A stretch of 44,244 nucleotides of DNA from Bradyrhizobium sp. CCH5-F6 (GCF_001556045.1 NZ_LSIC01000075.1:1-44244); one strand, 5' to 3'; counted from the first letter of the stretch, positions 1 through 8,430 are shown. Numbers and translations: made by a program. Notes: a model not told the origin generated them from the letters alone.

Positions 1-1976
1 GCTCCGGCTCCACCGCCGCCACCGCCGCCGCCCCAAATCTTCCCGCCGCTCGACGTGTCGACCGTTACCGCCCGACGCGTGTAGAAGGCGGCGCCGCCAG
101 CGCTGCCACTAGACCCATTGGTGGGGTTGCTCGGGTTCGCGGCACCGCTTCCTCCGGCGCCGCCGTAGCCGCCAGCACCCTGGATCAGGCCGTTGACGAT
201 GACATTTACGGTCACACCCACCGGCCAAGAGCCAACGTCGAAGCTTGGAGCCGCCGGAGAACTCGATCCGATCGTCACACCCGCGTTGATGGTGCAATTC
301 ACGACATCGCTGGATACTGGAGCCGGATAGAGAGAGTCGTGGATGACGCGCAGGTTCACATTGTTCAAGGGCGCGTCGAGAACGATGTTTCGCGTGCCCG
401 TATCCACCGATGGCACGGACCAGAGCACCTCCTCCGCCTCGATTGACGATGTCCCGTCCATCCACGGATTGTAGCGCGTGACATGGATCGGGATATTGGA
501 CTGCGCGCCCGTTGCGTCCTGCACGGTTCCATGTTCGACGCGATACCCGATACCCAGCGTGACGTCCGTGCCGGCGTAGCGCTGCAATCGAAATTGCACA
601 TTGCGCGGCGGGTCACGGTAGCGTCCGAGGATCACGGCACCGACGCGATCGGCGACCGCACGGCCGCCGTCTGGAATCCATCGCGACGTGATGGTCCTGA
701 TCGCCGGCGTGCCGTAATCGGCCTCTGCATCCTCGTCGATCGACAGCGAGCTGGAGCGATAATTATCGAGGTTCGACAGCGGCTTGGTCGGATCAATCCG
801 GGCGAAATAGACCTGCACGCGCGACACGCGCTTGTCTGGCTGCTCCTTGATCTTCAGCGACTTCTCGACGAAATTGTCCGGCGTGAAGGTGTCGGCATCG
901 GTCACGACCGCGCGCAGCACCTGGAGGCGGAGCTTCTGGGCGGCGACATCATCCCAGATCACCAGCGCCGCCTGCTCAACCAGCTCCGAGACCAGTGTCG
1001 CCACCGACGTCGGCTCGCAGATGACTGCGGTATAGACGTTGCCGAGAAACGCCGCCGTCTCGGCCTGCCAATCCGCAAGATCGATCCTGGCCGGGTCGAC
1101 GCCGGCATAATTGGTCAGGAGATGATGAATGATGTCGGCGGCATCCTGCGCGCTATAGTACACGGCCAACTGAACCCGGTCCTGCGCCCTGTGAGCGACC
1201 GCGAATGCGCCGCGCGAGATCGTCAGCGAATCACCCGAGCGCGTGAACGACACCACCTCGTTGCCGCCGATGCAGAGATAACCAGACGTCGGATACTCGG
1301 CGTTGCCGATGCCGGACGGCAGCAACGACGCGCTGGTGGCACTGCTGGTGATGTCGGCCGCAAGAAACCCGTTAGACAGCCCAGGCGCCTGCGCGCGATC
1401 ACCGTCGGCGAGCTTAAGCAGATCCTTGGCAATGATCTGAAACTTGCCGTCGGGATCCGGACCTGTAAAGCTTTCGATGACGAAATGCCACGTTTCCATC
1501 TCGGCGAGATCATCGCCGACGATGCCATTGATCCAGCGCAGGCTGCGACCGCGCAGGAATGGTTGGCGCGCCCGAAACTTCCCCCAATACGTCCCCTGAG
1601 AATACGGATCATAGGCCCGCTCGGTGCGGTATTTATCGTAACCCTGCCCGGTGTCGGAATGCGGATGATCCTGAAACGTGACGGTGAGCGAGGCCCGCTG
1701 GCCAAGATCCTTGCCGAGCGAGACTGTAGCCGGCGAGAAGTCCACGGAGATGACTGAAGGGATGCAATCGATCTCGCGCGGCAGATACTCCGTCGGCTTG
1801 GCGAAGCGCAGCGTTACCTCGGACTCGGTGAAGTTGTCGCGGTCCTGACATGTCTTGATCGAATTGAAGCACTTTGCGGCGCCGGTCGTCGGGATCGAAG
1901 CCGTGCACGGCGCAACGCCGTAAGTCAGAGAGCAGAACGGAATATCGATCTCGACATAGGTAACGGACTGCGTCAT
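1..1976 (-). CDS. Phage tail tip / host-specificity protein, partial (C-terminus beyond window)
   Basis: One reading frame stays open from the ATG at 1976 to the left edge (658 complete codons), starting MTQSVTYVEIDIPFCSLTYG. The start forms an ATGA overlap with the upstream gene's stop. The first 400 residues have the mixed beta/loop composition of tail hub or tip proteins. The last visible stretch turns very glycine-rich (runs such as GGYGGAGGSG and a GGGGGGGAG-like run at the edge), as in collagen-like or glycine-rich receptor-binding tips. Its place downstream of the tape measure and one further tail gene is where lambda-like phages encode gpL/gpI/gpJ-type tip components. The exact family is not recognised, so the function rests on position and length. 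Confidence 0.75.
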   Translation of the reverse strand, partial: MTQSVTYVEIDIPFCSLTYGVAPCTASIPTTGAAKCFNSIKTCQDRDNFTESEVTLRFAKPTEYLPREIDCIPSVISVDFSPATVSLGKDLGQRASLTVTFQDHPHSDTGQGYDKYRTERAYDPYSQGTYWGKFRARQPFLRGRSLRWINGIVGDDLAEMETWHFVIESFTGPDPDGKFQIIAKDLLKLADGDRAQAPGLSNGFLAADITSSATSASLLPSGIGNAEYPTSGYLCIGGNEVVSFTRSGDSLTISRGAFAVAHRAQDRVQLAVYYSAQDAADIIHHLLTNYAGVDPARIDLADWQAETAAFLGNVYTAVICEPTSVATLVSELVEQAALVIWDDVAAQKLRLQVLRAVVTDADTFTPDNFVEKSLKIKEQPDKRVSRVQVYFARIDPTKPLSNLDNYRSSSLSIDEDAEADYGTPAIRTITSRWIPDGGRAVADRVGAVILGRYRDPPRNVQFRLQRYAGTDVTLGIGYRVEHGTVQDATGAQSNIPIHVTRYNPWMDGTSSIEAEEVLWSVPSVDTGTRNIVLDAPLNNVNLRVIHDSLYPAPVSSDVVNCTINAGVTIGSSSPAAPSFDVGSWPVGVTVNVIVNGLIQGAGGYGGAGGSGAANPSNPTNGSSGSAGGAAFYTRRAVTVDTSSGGKIWGGGGGGGGAG

Positions 1977-2788
1977 CAGACGATCCCGCTCACTTTGAGA
2001 TCGAACGCGATGCGATTTGACGGTGACTGCGGCACCGGCATCGGATCATCGATCGTCCAGCAGTAGCCGATTTCATACGGATAAGTGGCCGGCCGCCAGC
2101 CGAAGAAGAATGGCGTCTCTGCCGCCACTGCCATGAATTCGTCGCCGCCATGATCGCGGTACCAGGACGGCGATAGCAGCGAGAGCGGAATAGTCGTTTC
2201 GCGCCAAGCGCCGAGTACGATGCGGCCAAGGAAGTTTCCGGTCTCGCTGCGGCCGTTCTGGACATTCATCTTCCGCGCGTGTTTCAGCGGCGTGTGCCCG
2301 ACATAGATCTTGCGCTCAAGCACCAGAAGCTTGCCGACGTAGACCACGGCCGCGCGCGGCAACTTGCCCGTTCCGGCAGCCAACTTGATGTCGACCGTCG
2401 CCAACGACTGCGCCGTGAAGCGAAACAGCGCCGGGCTGTCGTCTGGCAGCATAACTTCCTCGACCAAGGCGTTGCCGGAGCCGTCTTCGATCGTGACGGG
2501 AATCTGCTCGCTGCCGAAGTTGTGCCGTGCAATGCCGACATAGTCGATCTCGTCGACATATCCCGTCGTCACTGTCAGAAACTGCTCTCCATCAGCGTCC
2601 GATCGCCACTCCTCATGCGTGGCCGGGTTGGCAAGGTTCGAGGCTGGAAAGTCCGGATCCTCGTTATCGGCCACGATGTTTGCCGTGGTGACAATGTTGT
2701 GCCAGCCGATTACGGGATGATCGAGCGTGACCGGAAACTCCGGCGTCGAGTCGGTCAGGACGAAATTTTGCGAGATCACGAGAGACAT
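1976..2788 (-). CDS. Probable distal tail protein, family not recognised
   Basis: This 270-residue protein begins MSLVISQNFVLTDSTPEFPV and ends in a Pro/Arg/Ile/Phe-rich strand region. It lies directly between the tape measure gene and the tail tip gene and overlaps both by four bases (ATGA), so the three are translationally coupled. The beta-rich sequence, with motifs such as NLANPATHEEWRSD and repeated aromatic strands, fits a distal tail or baseplate hub subunit. I do not recognise a named family; the assignment is by position and composition. No signal peptide or membrane segment is present. Confidence 0.7.
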   Translation of the reverse strand: MSLVISQNFVLTDSTPEFPVTLDHPVIGWHNIVTTANIVADNEDPDFPASNLANPATHEEWRSDADGEQFLTVTTGYVDEIDYVGIARHNFGSEQIPVTIEDGSGNALVEEVMLPDDSPALFRFTAQSLATVDIKLAAGTGKLPRAAVVYVGKLLVLERKIYVGHTPLKHARKMNVQNGRSETGNFLGRIVLGAWRETTIPLSLLSPSWYRDHGGDEFMAVAAETPFFFGWRPATYPYEIGYCWTIDDPMPVPQSPSNRIAFDLKVSGIV

Positions 2789-4776
2789 CAGGCCGGCACC
2801 ACGTTCAGGCGATAGCCGTCCGAGAACATGCCGTTCAGGCCATCGATCAGCGCGCTCAGCGCGTCACGCGTGGTCACGATCGGCACCGACATGTTGACGA
2901 TGTTTTGTGCACCGACGCTGCTGCGCTGACCCTGACCGCCACCGCGGTTAGGCGTGATGTCGATCTGCTCGCCCGGCTCGACCATGGCCTGGAACAGCTT
3001 GCTATCCCCACCGCCGACGCCGCCAGGAACGGTCATGGACAAGCCATCCTTGAACCCTGTCGGAACGGACTGGCTCTTGATCTGCGAGACCAGCCGCGCG
3101 CCTTGGGCGAGCACGGCCGCCATGGCGGCTATGTTGGCCGGAAACGGCAGCTCCAGCGCCTTTGCTGCACCGGTGAACATCGATATCGTCGCCTGGATCG
3201 CGCCGAAAATCTGCGCCGCCTTCGCCATGGCGGAGCTCTCTTTTCCGAACGAAGCCGCGATCGTCGCAAAGCTCCCCGCCATGGAGGCTCCGGCGACGTT
3301 CCAAGCGGTGCCGGCGCGCTCGGCAGCGCCCTGCATGGCCTGCTCATAGGTCTCGGCGCTGATCTTGCCAGCGTCGAATAGCGCCTGGATCTTCTGCAAT
3401 TCGACCTGATAGAGCTGGGTCGGCGTCAAGTTCGATTGCGTCATTTGAAGGCCGGCCAGCGTCAAGGCGTAGTCGGACGTCTTCTGCTTCAGAAGGTCGA
3501 GCTGCACCTGCTGCGCGGCGGTGATCGCCGTGTTGTTCGAGCGCGCGATCGACTCCGCTTGCAATTGCAGCTTCATCGCTTCCATGGCGCCAGGAAGTAG
3601 GCCATAAGTCGCGACTTCAGCCTTCATCCCCTCAAGCGACTTGCTTTGCGAGGCAATGAACTGATCGACGGCATTCTTTCCGCCGAGAGCCGAAAAATTG
3701 AAATCCTTCTGTGCAGTCGACGCTTTTTCGGTCGACGCCGCGGCGGCATCTGCCCCGGTCTGTGCGCCCTTCCACAAGTTGTCGACGATGCCGAATGTCG
3801 CGGTCGCGGTCTCCTGGATTCCGGCGACACCGCCCTTCACCTTCTCAAAGGCAGCGGTGAATTCGCCCTTCAGCACCAGCGATATCGCACTCGACACGGT
3901 CGAGATGTATTCGGCCAGCGACTTGAAAACGGCTCCGACGATCACACCGCTGGTGACAAGCGCCTTCATTGCGGTCGAAACCGCGGTGAGCGCGGCGCTC
4001 AGGAACCCGGAATTCTTGACGGATTCGACCATCGCGTTCGTGATCGCGACCATCGACGGCAGCACCTGGGACATCGACTGTGTGACAAGGCCGGTCCATG
4101 CGGCTTTCAGCCTGGTGATGTTGTCGTTGAAGGCTTCAGCGGCCTTGCCGGTCTTCGCGTCTAGGATCAGGCCGAACTTTTCAGCCTCGTCCTTCATCTC
4201 CGTGAGGCCATCGCGGCCGTCATTGAGCATGGGGATTAGGTCGGCGCCGGTCTTGCCGAACAGCGCCATGGCGACGGCGGTCTTGCCGGCACCATCCTTC
4301 AGGCCGGAGAACCTATCCGCTACTTCGCCGAGAACTTCGTCGGACGATTTCAGCCTGCCATTGGCGTCCGTGACTGAGATCCCGAGCGCGCGGAAGGCGT
4401 TGGCCGCGTCTCCGGTCGGCTTCGCCGCCGCCTCGGTCATGTTCTTGGAAAGCTTGCCGACGGACTTGCTGAGCGCCTCGAAGGAGACGTCGGAGAGGTC
4501 CGCGGCATAGGCGAGCGCGGAAAGCTGCTCGATCGGCACGCCGAGCTTTGCCGACGCCTTCGAGAGCTTGTCGGCGTCGTCGATGGTGTGCTGTAGCGCG
4601 ATGCCGATCGCCACGCCGGCGGCGACAACGGCGGCCGCGGCCGCGGCCATACCGGTGGCGACGGCTGAGCCGAACGCGGCCAAGCCGGACTGCGAGTCCT
4701 TCAGGCCCTTGTCGAGAGCGGCGGTATCCGCTCCCAACACGACCCGGAGTGCACCGATGATTGCGCCACCAGCCAT
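2788..4776 (-). CDS. Tail tape measure protein
   Basis: This 662-residue protein is Ala/Gly/Lys-rich and helical. It opens MAGGAIIGALRVVLGADTAA, typical of phage tape measure proteins with an N-terminal VxLxADTAxLDKGL-like repeat. A hydrophobic Ala/Val segment (about residues 40-62) follows, then long helical stretches. Such proteins set tail length and are ejected ahead of the DNA. By the usual rule of about 0.15 nm per residue the tail would be near 100 nm, which is inference. Position downstream of the two chaperone-type genes and upstream of the tip genes is canonical. It overlaps the next gene by ATGA. Confidence 0.93.
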   Translation of the reverse strand: MAGGAIIGALRVVLGADTAALDKGLKDSQSGLAAFGSAVATGMAAAAAAVVAAGVAIGIALQHTIDDADKLSKASAKLGVPIEQLSALAYAADLSDVSFEALSKSVGKLSKNMTEAAAKPTGDAANAFRALGISVTDANGRLKSSDEVLGEVADRFSGLKDGAGKTAVAMALFGKTGADLIPMLNDGRDGLTEMKDEAEKFGLILDAKTGKAAEAFNDNITRLKAAWTGLVTQSMSQVLPSMVAITNAMVESVKNSGFLSAALTAVSTAMKALVTSGVIVGAVFKSLAEYISTVSSAISLVLKGEFTAAFEKVKGGVAGIQETATATFGIVDNLWKGAQTGADAAAASTEKASTAQKDFNFSALGGKNAVDQFIASQSKSLEGMKAEVATYGLLPGAMEAMKLQLQAESIARSNNTAITAAQQVQLDLLKQKTSDYALTLAGLQMTQSNLTPTQLYQVELQKIQALFDAGKISAETYEQAMQGAAERAGTAWNVAGASMAGSFATIAASFGKESSAMAKAAQIFGAIQATISMFTGAAKALELPFPANIAAMAAVLAQGARLVSQIKSQSVPTGFKDGLSMTVPGGVGGGDSKLFQAMVEPGEQIDITPNRGGGQGQRSSVGAQNIVNMSVPIVTTRDALSALIDGLNGMFSDGYRLNVVPA

Positions 4777-4785
4777 TTACGGCCC

Positions 4786-5070
4786 TCAGTTCGGCTTGCC
4801 CTTGACCTCGCCGCCGAGCAGCAAGGTCCATTGTTTGGCGATCGCCAGCATTTGGTCGGGGGATTGCGGCTTGCGATCGCGCGTCAGCAGCGCTCGTAGC
4901 TTTGGGAACTTCTTCAGCCGCGGGAGGGCCGCGGTGTGGTAGGCGAGCCAAGCCCGCTCATTGTGCTCGCGCGTGAACTGCGCTTGCTTGCCTGCGAAGA
5001 TCAGGGCGACCTGCCGCGGCGTCTTGGACCAGAAGGCGTCCGGATCGAGCCCGCACGCCACCCAATCCAT
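4786..5070 (-). CDS. Tail assembly chaperone, downstream frame (GT-type extension)
   Basis: The separate frame is 94 residues from ATG 5070 (MDWVACGLDPDAFWSKTPRQ...). The same frame is open further upstream, reading ...GWDWPALLMDWVACG back to 5118, and the Trp-rich 'DWPALL' run looks like protein. In lambda-like phages this part is made mainly as a frameshift fusion (gpGT) with the preceding chaperone, and a fitting slippery site is present (see 5112-5118). The fusion would be 220 residues. It lies immediately before the tape measure gene, where the chaperone acts by binding the tape measure and recruiting tail tube subunits. An independent start at the ATGA overlap is also possible. Confidence 0.8.
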   Translation of the reverse strand: MDWVACGLDPDAFWSKTPRQVALIFAGKQAQFTREHNERAWLAYHTAALPRLKKFPKLRALLTRDRKPQSPDQMLAIAKQWTLLLGGEVKGKPN

Positions 5071-5447
5071 CAGGAGGGCCGGCCAGTCCCAGCCCGGCGC
5101 GGCCCCTGCTGAGGGCCCGGCTTGGCGTCCTTCTTGGCGTCCGGGAAGGCGGCGCCGAGCGCCTCGGTGACCTTCGCCATGACCTTCAGCGCGCCGCCGG
5201 CGGATAGGATGAGTTCGCCCGCCTCCTTGAGCGTCAGCTCAGGATGGCCCTCCTGGAGGCCGCTGTGCAGCACCTGACGCACCACGGAGACGGACATCTT
5301 GTTGATATCCGACATTTCCGCGGCGATGGCCGGGAAGCCCTTGCCCAACGCCGCTTCCATCGAGCAGATCGCGTCAATGGAGTACCTGAGCGTATAGGTC
5401 TTCTCGCCGGCCTGAAGCTCGACTTCGCCCTTATGCTGGTTCGCCAT
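5070..5447 (-). CDS. Tail assembly chaperone (GTA gp10 / Phage_TAC type)
   Basis: This 125-residue protein begins MANQHKGEVELQAGEKTYTL, with a compact N-terminal domain containing the SIDAICSMEAALGKG segment typical of gene-transfer-agent gp10-like chaperones. It lies between the tail tube gene (upstream) and the tape measure gene (downstream), where such chaperones are encoded. The tail after residue 100 is a low-complexity Lys/Pro/Gly linker (DAKKDAKPGPQQ...), inside which the slippery heptamer sits at codons 110-112. The last 13 residues are therefore probably only the unshifted product's tail. Its stop overlaps the next start as ATGA. Confidence 0.85.
   Translation of the reverse strand: MANQHKGEVELQAGEKTYTLRYSIDAICSMEAALGKGFPAIAAEMSDINKMSVSVVRQVLHSGLQEGHPELTLKEAGELILSAGGALKVMAKVTEALGAAFPDAKKDAKPGPQQGPRRAGTGRPS
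5112..5118 (-). other. Candidate -1 ribosomal frameshift site GGGCCCT
   Basis: On the minus strand the chaperone gene reads CCG GGC CCT, giving G GGC CCT, an exact X XXY YYZ heptamer (X=G, Y=C, Z=T). Slipping back one base gives GGG CCC then TCA, and the new frame is open without a stop through the ATG at 5070 to 4786. Programmed -1 frameshifts between the two tail chaperone frames are conserved in many long-tailed phages (established knowledge from lambda G/GT). This heptamer has not been tested. Confidence 0.65.
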
Positions 5448-5450
5448 GGG

Positions 5451-5885
5451 TTACGCCTGCACCAAGGAAGGCTTGCCGGTGACCTTGAAGGTGACCGAGG
5501 CGGCCATCTTGTCGTCGATCGGCGCGTCCGGCTCGAAGGCGGTCAGGATGCCGGCGAACGAGAAGTAGGAGCCATCCGGGAACACGATCTGACGGTTCTT
5601 GCTCGCGCTGGAGCCGTCGAGGTCGAGCTCGGCGGTCAGCGCCAGCGCCGCGGAGCCGCCAGGCACGAAGTTCAGCTCGAGCGAGACCTCGCCACCATCC
5701 TTCAGGCCGGCGATGAACTCGCGCCACGCGCCGGGGCTTTCCTCGTGGGTGGCGTCGACGGTGTCGCGCGCCATCGCCGGCGGCGTGATCGCGGTCACCT
5801 CCGCAAGCGTCGTGAACACCTCCGGGGAGGCGCCGTTGCCGGACTTGAAAACCGTGCCGTAGCCGATGCGCGCCTGGGTGGTCAT
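5451..5885 (-). CDS. Major tail tube protein
   Basis: This 144-residue protein begins MTTQARIGYGTVFKSGNGAS and carries the segment DATHEESPGAWREFIAGLKD. The pattern of a conserved DxTHxxSP/WREFIxGLKDGG stretch followed by beta strands is typical of lambda gpV / Phage_tail_2-type tube subunits. It stacks in hexameric rings to form the tail tube. It lies upstream of the chaperone gene (3-base gap) and downstream of the gp10-like tail component gene. The minus-strand leader carries AATGGAGAAATCGCG before the ATG, a reasonable ribosome site. Confidence 0.88.
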   Translation of the reverse strand: MTTQARIGYGTVFKSGNGASPEVFTTLAEVTAITPPAMARDTVDATHEESPGAWREFIAGLKDGGEVSLELNFVPGGSAALALTAELDLDGSSASKNRQIVFPDGSYFSFAGILTAFEPDAPIDDKMAASVTFKVTGKPSLVQA

Positions 5886-5911
5886 CGCGATTTCTCCATT
5901 GTCAGAAAGGG

Positions 5912-6373
5912 TTATTTCCCGGCTGCAATCTTGGCCGCGAGCCGCTCGGCCTTCCTCGCCAGACGCTGGCGCGCCTTATCGATCTGTCCCGCGAGCGAAT
6001 CCTTGATGCCGTTCAGCACCTTCATCACGTTAGCGTCGAAGGCTGGCCGGAGATGCGGTTGCGCCGCCTGGTGCGCGTTGCCGAATTCGGTCTGGACGCC
6101 CTTCGCCGCCGGGCCCGGCCCGATGTAGACCTCGACGTCGCTCTCTTTGCGGTTCATGCTTTTCTGCCGGCGCGAAAGCTTCGTGCCGACCGTGTAGGAA
6201 GCCTTAAGCCCGCCCTCGTCCCGCGGCGCGTTGCGCTCGCCGTCCGCCCTGATGGGCTCGCCCTGCTCCTTCAAGGTCCGCAGCAGCACGTTGCGCGCGG
6301 TCGCCTTGGGAAGCTCTGACAGAGCCTCGTCGAGCTCGGCCAGGCCCTCTATTTTGAAAGTTTGCCGCGCCAT
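5912..6373 (-). CDS. HK97 gp10-family head-tail / tail completion component
   Basis: This 153-residue protein begins MARQTFKIEGLAELDEALSE, a characteristic opening for the HK97-gp10 family: a short strand, then GLxEL, then a long basic helix. It continues with RNAPRDEGGLKASYTVG and a C-terminal region rich in Lys/Arg. Members act at the neck or in tail assembly of HK97-like phages. ATG 6373 is preferred over the upstream GTG (6382) because CGGGAA lies just before it. The gene overlaps the 3' end of the small gene upstream by 25 bases. Confidence 0.85.
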   Translation of the reverse strand: MARQTFKIEGLAELDEALSELPKATARNVLLRTLKEQGEPIRADGERNAPRDEGGLKASYTVGTKLSRRQKSMNRKESDVEVYIGPGPAAKGVQTEFGNAHQAAQPHLRPAFDANVMKVLNGIKDSLAGQIDKARQRLARKAERLAAKIAAGK

Positions 6374-6546
6374 TTCCCGCACCGGACGGTAGTGTGGCGA
6401 CAGACGAAGTCCGCAGCCGCCTGCGGATCGACGCTAAGCCACCCCAAATCGCTGAAGAACTTGAGCGCGCCGACATATGCGCGCCACCAGAACGGCAGCT
6501 TCACCGAAAGGGTAACCGTGAGCATCGATTCGACGGGTCCAGCCAT
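6349..6546 (-). CDS. Small conserved-position tail-region protein, unknown
   Basis: This 65-residue protein (MAGPVESMLTVTLSVKLPFW...) starts at the ATG forming an ATGA overlap with the stop of the tail-completion gene upstream, and runs into the HK97 gp10 gene. The N-terminal half is hydrophobic (LTVTLSVKLPFWWRAYVGAL) and may be membrane-active or amphipathic. The C-terminal half contains two Cys and several basic residues. Coupling to neighbours argues it is real; no function can be assigned. Confidence 0.6.
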   Translation of the reverse strand: MAGPVESMLTVTLSVKLPFWWRAYVGALKFFSDLGWLSVDPQAAADFVCRHTTVRCGKWRGKLSK

Positions 6547-6947
6547 CACAATTCCTCGTGGTGCACGAAATAGTCCCGCATCACGCCATAGAGTTGCACG
6601 ACATCGTCGTATAGCTCACGCTCGTCGGTGCAGAAGGCGCCCTGGATGAACACCGATGGATTGCCTACCGCGCCGGTGAAGCCGCTCAGGCAGTCCTTGA
6701 CCTTGTTCGCCAGCACGGTGGCGGCGTCCGCCGTCGGCGCCCAGGCCACGATCTGCATGCGCGAGCGCGCGTATCCGGAGGCGCCTTCCATCTTGTAGTC
6801 GGTGTCGCCGGAAATGCGCGTGTAGACCACGCTCGCGACCTTCACGCCCTGCGGCATCCGGATCGGGTAAACGCGCGTTCCGACCAGCGCCGCAACGCCG
6901 GCATCGCCCAGCAGAAGGGACTGAAGCGCTGGGCGAATATCCTTCAT
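6546..6947 (-). CDS. Tail completion protein, DUF3168 family
   Basis: This 133-residue protein begins MKDIRPALQSLLLGDAGVAA and has the DUF3168 layout: an N-terminal helix with 'LLxDxxVAALVGTRVYP', a strand with 'VVYTRISG', and 'QIVAWAP...A..LANKVKDCL'. Family members act as tail terminator or completion proteins joining the tail tube to the neck. It is adjacent to head-tail joining genes and overlaps its downstream neighbour by ATGA and the upstream gene at 6947. Confidence 0.87.
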   Translation of the reverse strand: MKDIRPALQSLLLGDAGVAALVGTRVYPIRMPQGVKVASVVYTRISGDTDYKMEGASGYARSRMQIVAWAPTADAATVLANKVKDCLSGFTGAVGNPSVFIQGAFCTDERELYDDVVQLYGVMRDYFVHHEEL

Positions 6948-7354
6948 CAGGCGGAGACGCCCGAATAGCCGAACAGCAGTTTCATGCTCGTGGTCGACTT
7001 GGCGATGCCGATCACGTCGTAATATTCGCCGGTGCCGACGTCGGCGATCGGGCAGATACCGCCGGCCGTGCCGCTGAGATAGTAGGTGACGCCGGCGGTG
7101 AACGCGGCGTTGAAAGTGATCTCGCCGGACTTCTGAACCTTGATCGGCTGGCTTGCAGACGCGCCGTTCAGCGAAATTGCCTTGGCGTCGCGCGCCAGCG
7201 CGGTCGCGGAGTCGGCATCGGCCTTGTACCAGAAGCCATCGGCCGCCTTGTATAGCGCCTGCCCTGCGGTGATGGTCTCGCCGGCGGTACCGTCTTCGGT
7301 GATCGCGCCAGCGCCAGGCAGCACGCTTGCGGGAGTTACGGAGATGTCGACCAT
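6947..7354 (-). CDS. Probable capsid decoration / cement-like protein (DUF2190-like)
   Basis: This 135-residue protein begins MVDISVTPASVLPGAGAITE and contains ITAGQALYKAADGFWYKAD, followed by Ala/Thr/Gly-rich strands ending in LLFGYSGVSA. Repeated small beta strands with 'aGqalYkaaDG.WykA' are what I associate with DUF2190-type capsid cement proteins; this is moderate-confidence recognition. A strong ribosome site GAAAGGA precedes the start in a 14-base repeat shared with the gene at 8850 (see 7364-7377 and 8859-8872). The 65-residue protein at 15578-15775 shares the central motif. Confidence 0.65.
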   Translation of the reverse strand: MVDISVTPASVLPGAGAITEDGTAGETITAGQALYKAADGFWYKADADSATALARDAKAISLNGASASQPIKVQKSGEITFNAAFTAGVTYYLSGTAGGICPIADVGTGEYYDVIGIAKSTTSMKLLFGYSGVSA

Positions 7355-7363
7355 GGCTCAGAG

Positions 7364-7377
7364 TCCTTTCGATGGTG
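7364..7377. repeat. 14-base exact repeat in leader, copy 1 (copy 2 at 8859-8872)
   Basis: TCCTTTCGATGGTG occurs here and again at 8859-8872, each just upstream of a minus-strand start (7354 and 8850). Read on the minus strand it is CACCATCGAAAGGA, so it includes the AAGGA ribosome-binding element. The extra identity beyond the ribosome site suggests a shared translational enhancer or a recent leader duplication serving two highly expressed structural genes. Confidence 0.6.
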
Positions 7378-7384
7378 AGATGAT

Positions 7385-7771
7385 TTACGTCGTAGTCACG
7401 TCGGCGCGTCGGAGCGTCTTGATCGAAAGATCAACCTGACGACCGACCTCGTCCGCAGAAATGATGTCGTAGACGAGATACCAAGCCGGGCTCTGCGTAT
7501 TCGCCGCGATGCCGTCGACCGGATAGATGATGCGATCACCAGGCGCGAGAGGCCGGGATGCAGAGGCGATTTCGTGAAACCGGATCGTGAACGTCGTCTC
7601 TTGGCTCGCCACCTTCTCTGGATCCGCGAACTTCTCGGCACCCTTCGTCGGCGCCACGAAGGCGAAGCACTTATAGGCCATGTCCGCCCATGTCTCGATA
7701 GGCTCACCAGAGCTCGACTGCGTCAGCGTCTTGCGCTGAATGATGATCTGCCGATCGTAGCGCCGCTGCAT
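7385..7771 (-). CDS. Head-tail adaptor / joining protein (Phage_H_T_join)
   Basis: This 128-residue protein begins MQRRYDRQIIIQRKTLTQSS. The Rv.iqr.t.t....GepietW...a..wA.v.p.sg.E pattern, seen here as IIIQRKTLTQSSSGEPIETW, is characteristic of the phage head-tail joining family (HK97 gp7-like stopper). It closes the portal and connects to the tail. It overlaps the connector gene upstream by ATGA at 7771. Residue spacing and length match the family norm. Confidence 0.9.
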   Translation of the reverse strand: MQRRYDRQIIIQRKTLTQSSSGEPIETWADMAYKCFAFVAPTKGAEKFADPEKVASQETTFTIRFHEIASASRPLAPGDRIIYPVDGIAANTQSPAWYLVYDIISADEVGRQVDLSIKTLRRADVTTT

Positions 7772-8373
7772 CAGAACCTCGTGCGGCGATATGGGCTTAG
7801 CAGCGCGTCAACAGCAAACGGAAGCGGCGCGACGGTTTGCCCGACGATGACCGCGGTCGGGTTGTCGAACCAATGCCGCACCAGCAGAAGCATCGCCTGC
7901 TTGATCGCATCCGGGACGCTGCTAGTCGGCGGATCACCGGCTAAATCCGCATAGCCGGCCTTGTACTCCACCCGTACCGCTGCCGGCATAAACTGCCGAG
8001 TATTCGGATACGCGTAATTGTAGACGAACTCAACATACGTCCCGAGATCATCGGTCAGGACGTTGTAATTCGCGCTCGACACCGTCTGTTCGACATTCTC
8101 CGTGTCGGTGTACTTCACGCTCGACACCGAGATCACCGGGAACAGCGGCAACCGCAGCCTGTTGCAGAACGCATCATAGTCCTGCCGCCACGTCTGCTCG
8201 CAGAGCGCCCGGCCGAGAATGCCAGTCCAACCATCGAGATGCGCCGTTGCGGCGGCAATCAGCCCGTCGATCAGCGGATCCTTTTCGGAATAGCTGATGT
8301 CGAGTTGAGCCTTTGCCTCGGTGCGCGTGATCGGCTTGATGGCCGGCGGCGTGACGAGCACAGGACGATACAT
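7771..8373 (-). CDS. Head-tail connector protein (gp6-like)
   Basis: This 200-residue protein has the classic opening MYRPVLVTPPAIKPITRTEA. A KAQLDISYSEKDPLIDGLIAAA helix follows, then beta-rich central strands and a C-terminal helix 'DAIKQAMLLLVRHWFDNPTA'. This is the phage gp6-like connector family, forming the ring directly below the portal. The start at 8373 is preferred to the upstream TTG because the family begins at M-x-R-P-x-L. The following gene overlaps by ATGA. Confidence 0.92.
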   Translation of the reverse strand: MYRPVLVTPPAIKPITRTEAKAQLDISYSEKDPLIDGLIAAATAHLDGWTGILGRALCEQTWRQDYDAFCNRLRLPLFPVISVSSVKYTDTENVEQTVSSANYNVLTDDLGTYVEFVYNYAYPNTRQFMPAAVRVEYKAGYADLAGDPPTSSVPDAIKQAMLLLVRHWFDNPTAVIVGQTVAPLPFAVDALLSPYRRTRF

Positions 8374-8430
8374 ACGAGCAACCCGCCACAAGAGTGGACG
8401 CCCCAGGGCTAACCCCAGGGCGTCATGTCA

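Noticed and set aside
483..1757. Long plus-strand frame (424 codons) opposite the tail-tip gene
   Set aside because: It is antisense to a well-supported gene; Arg-rich composition and absence of domains mark it as a GC-driven shadow.
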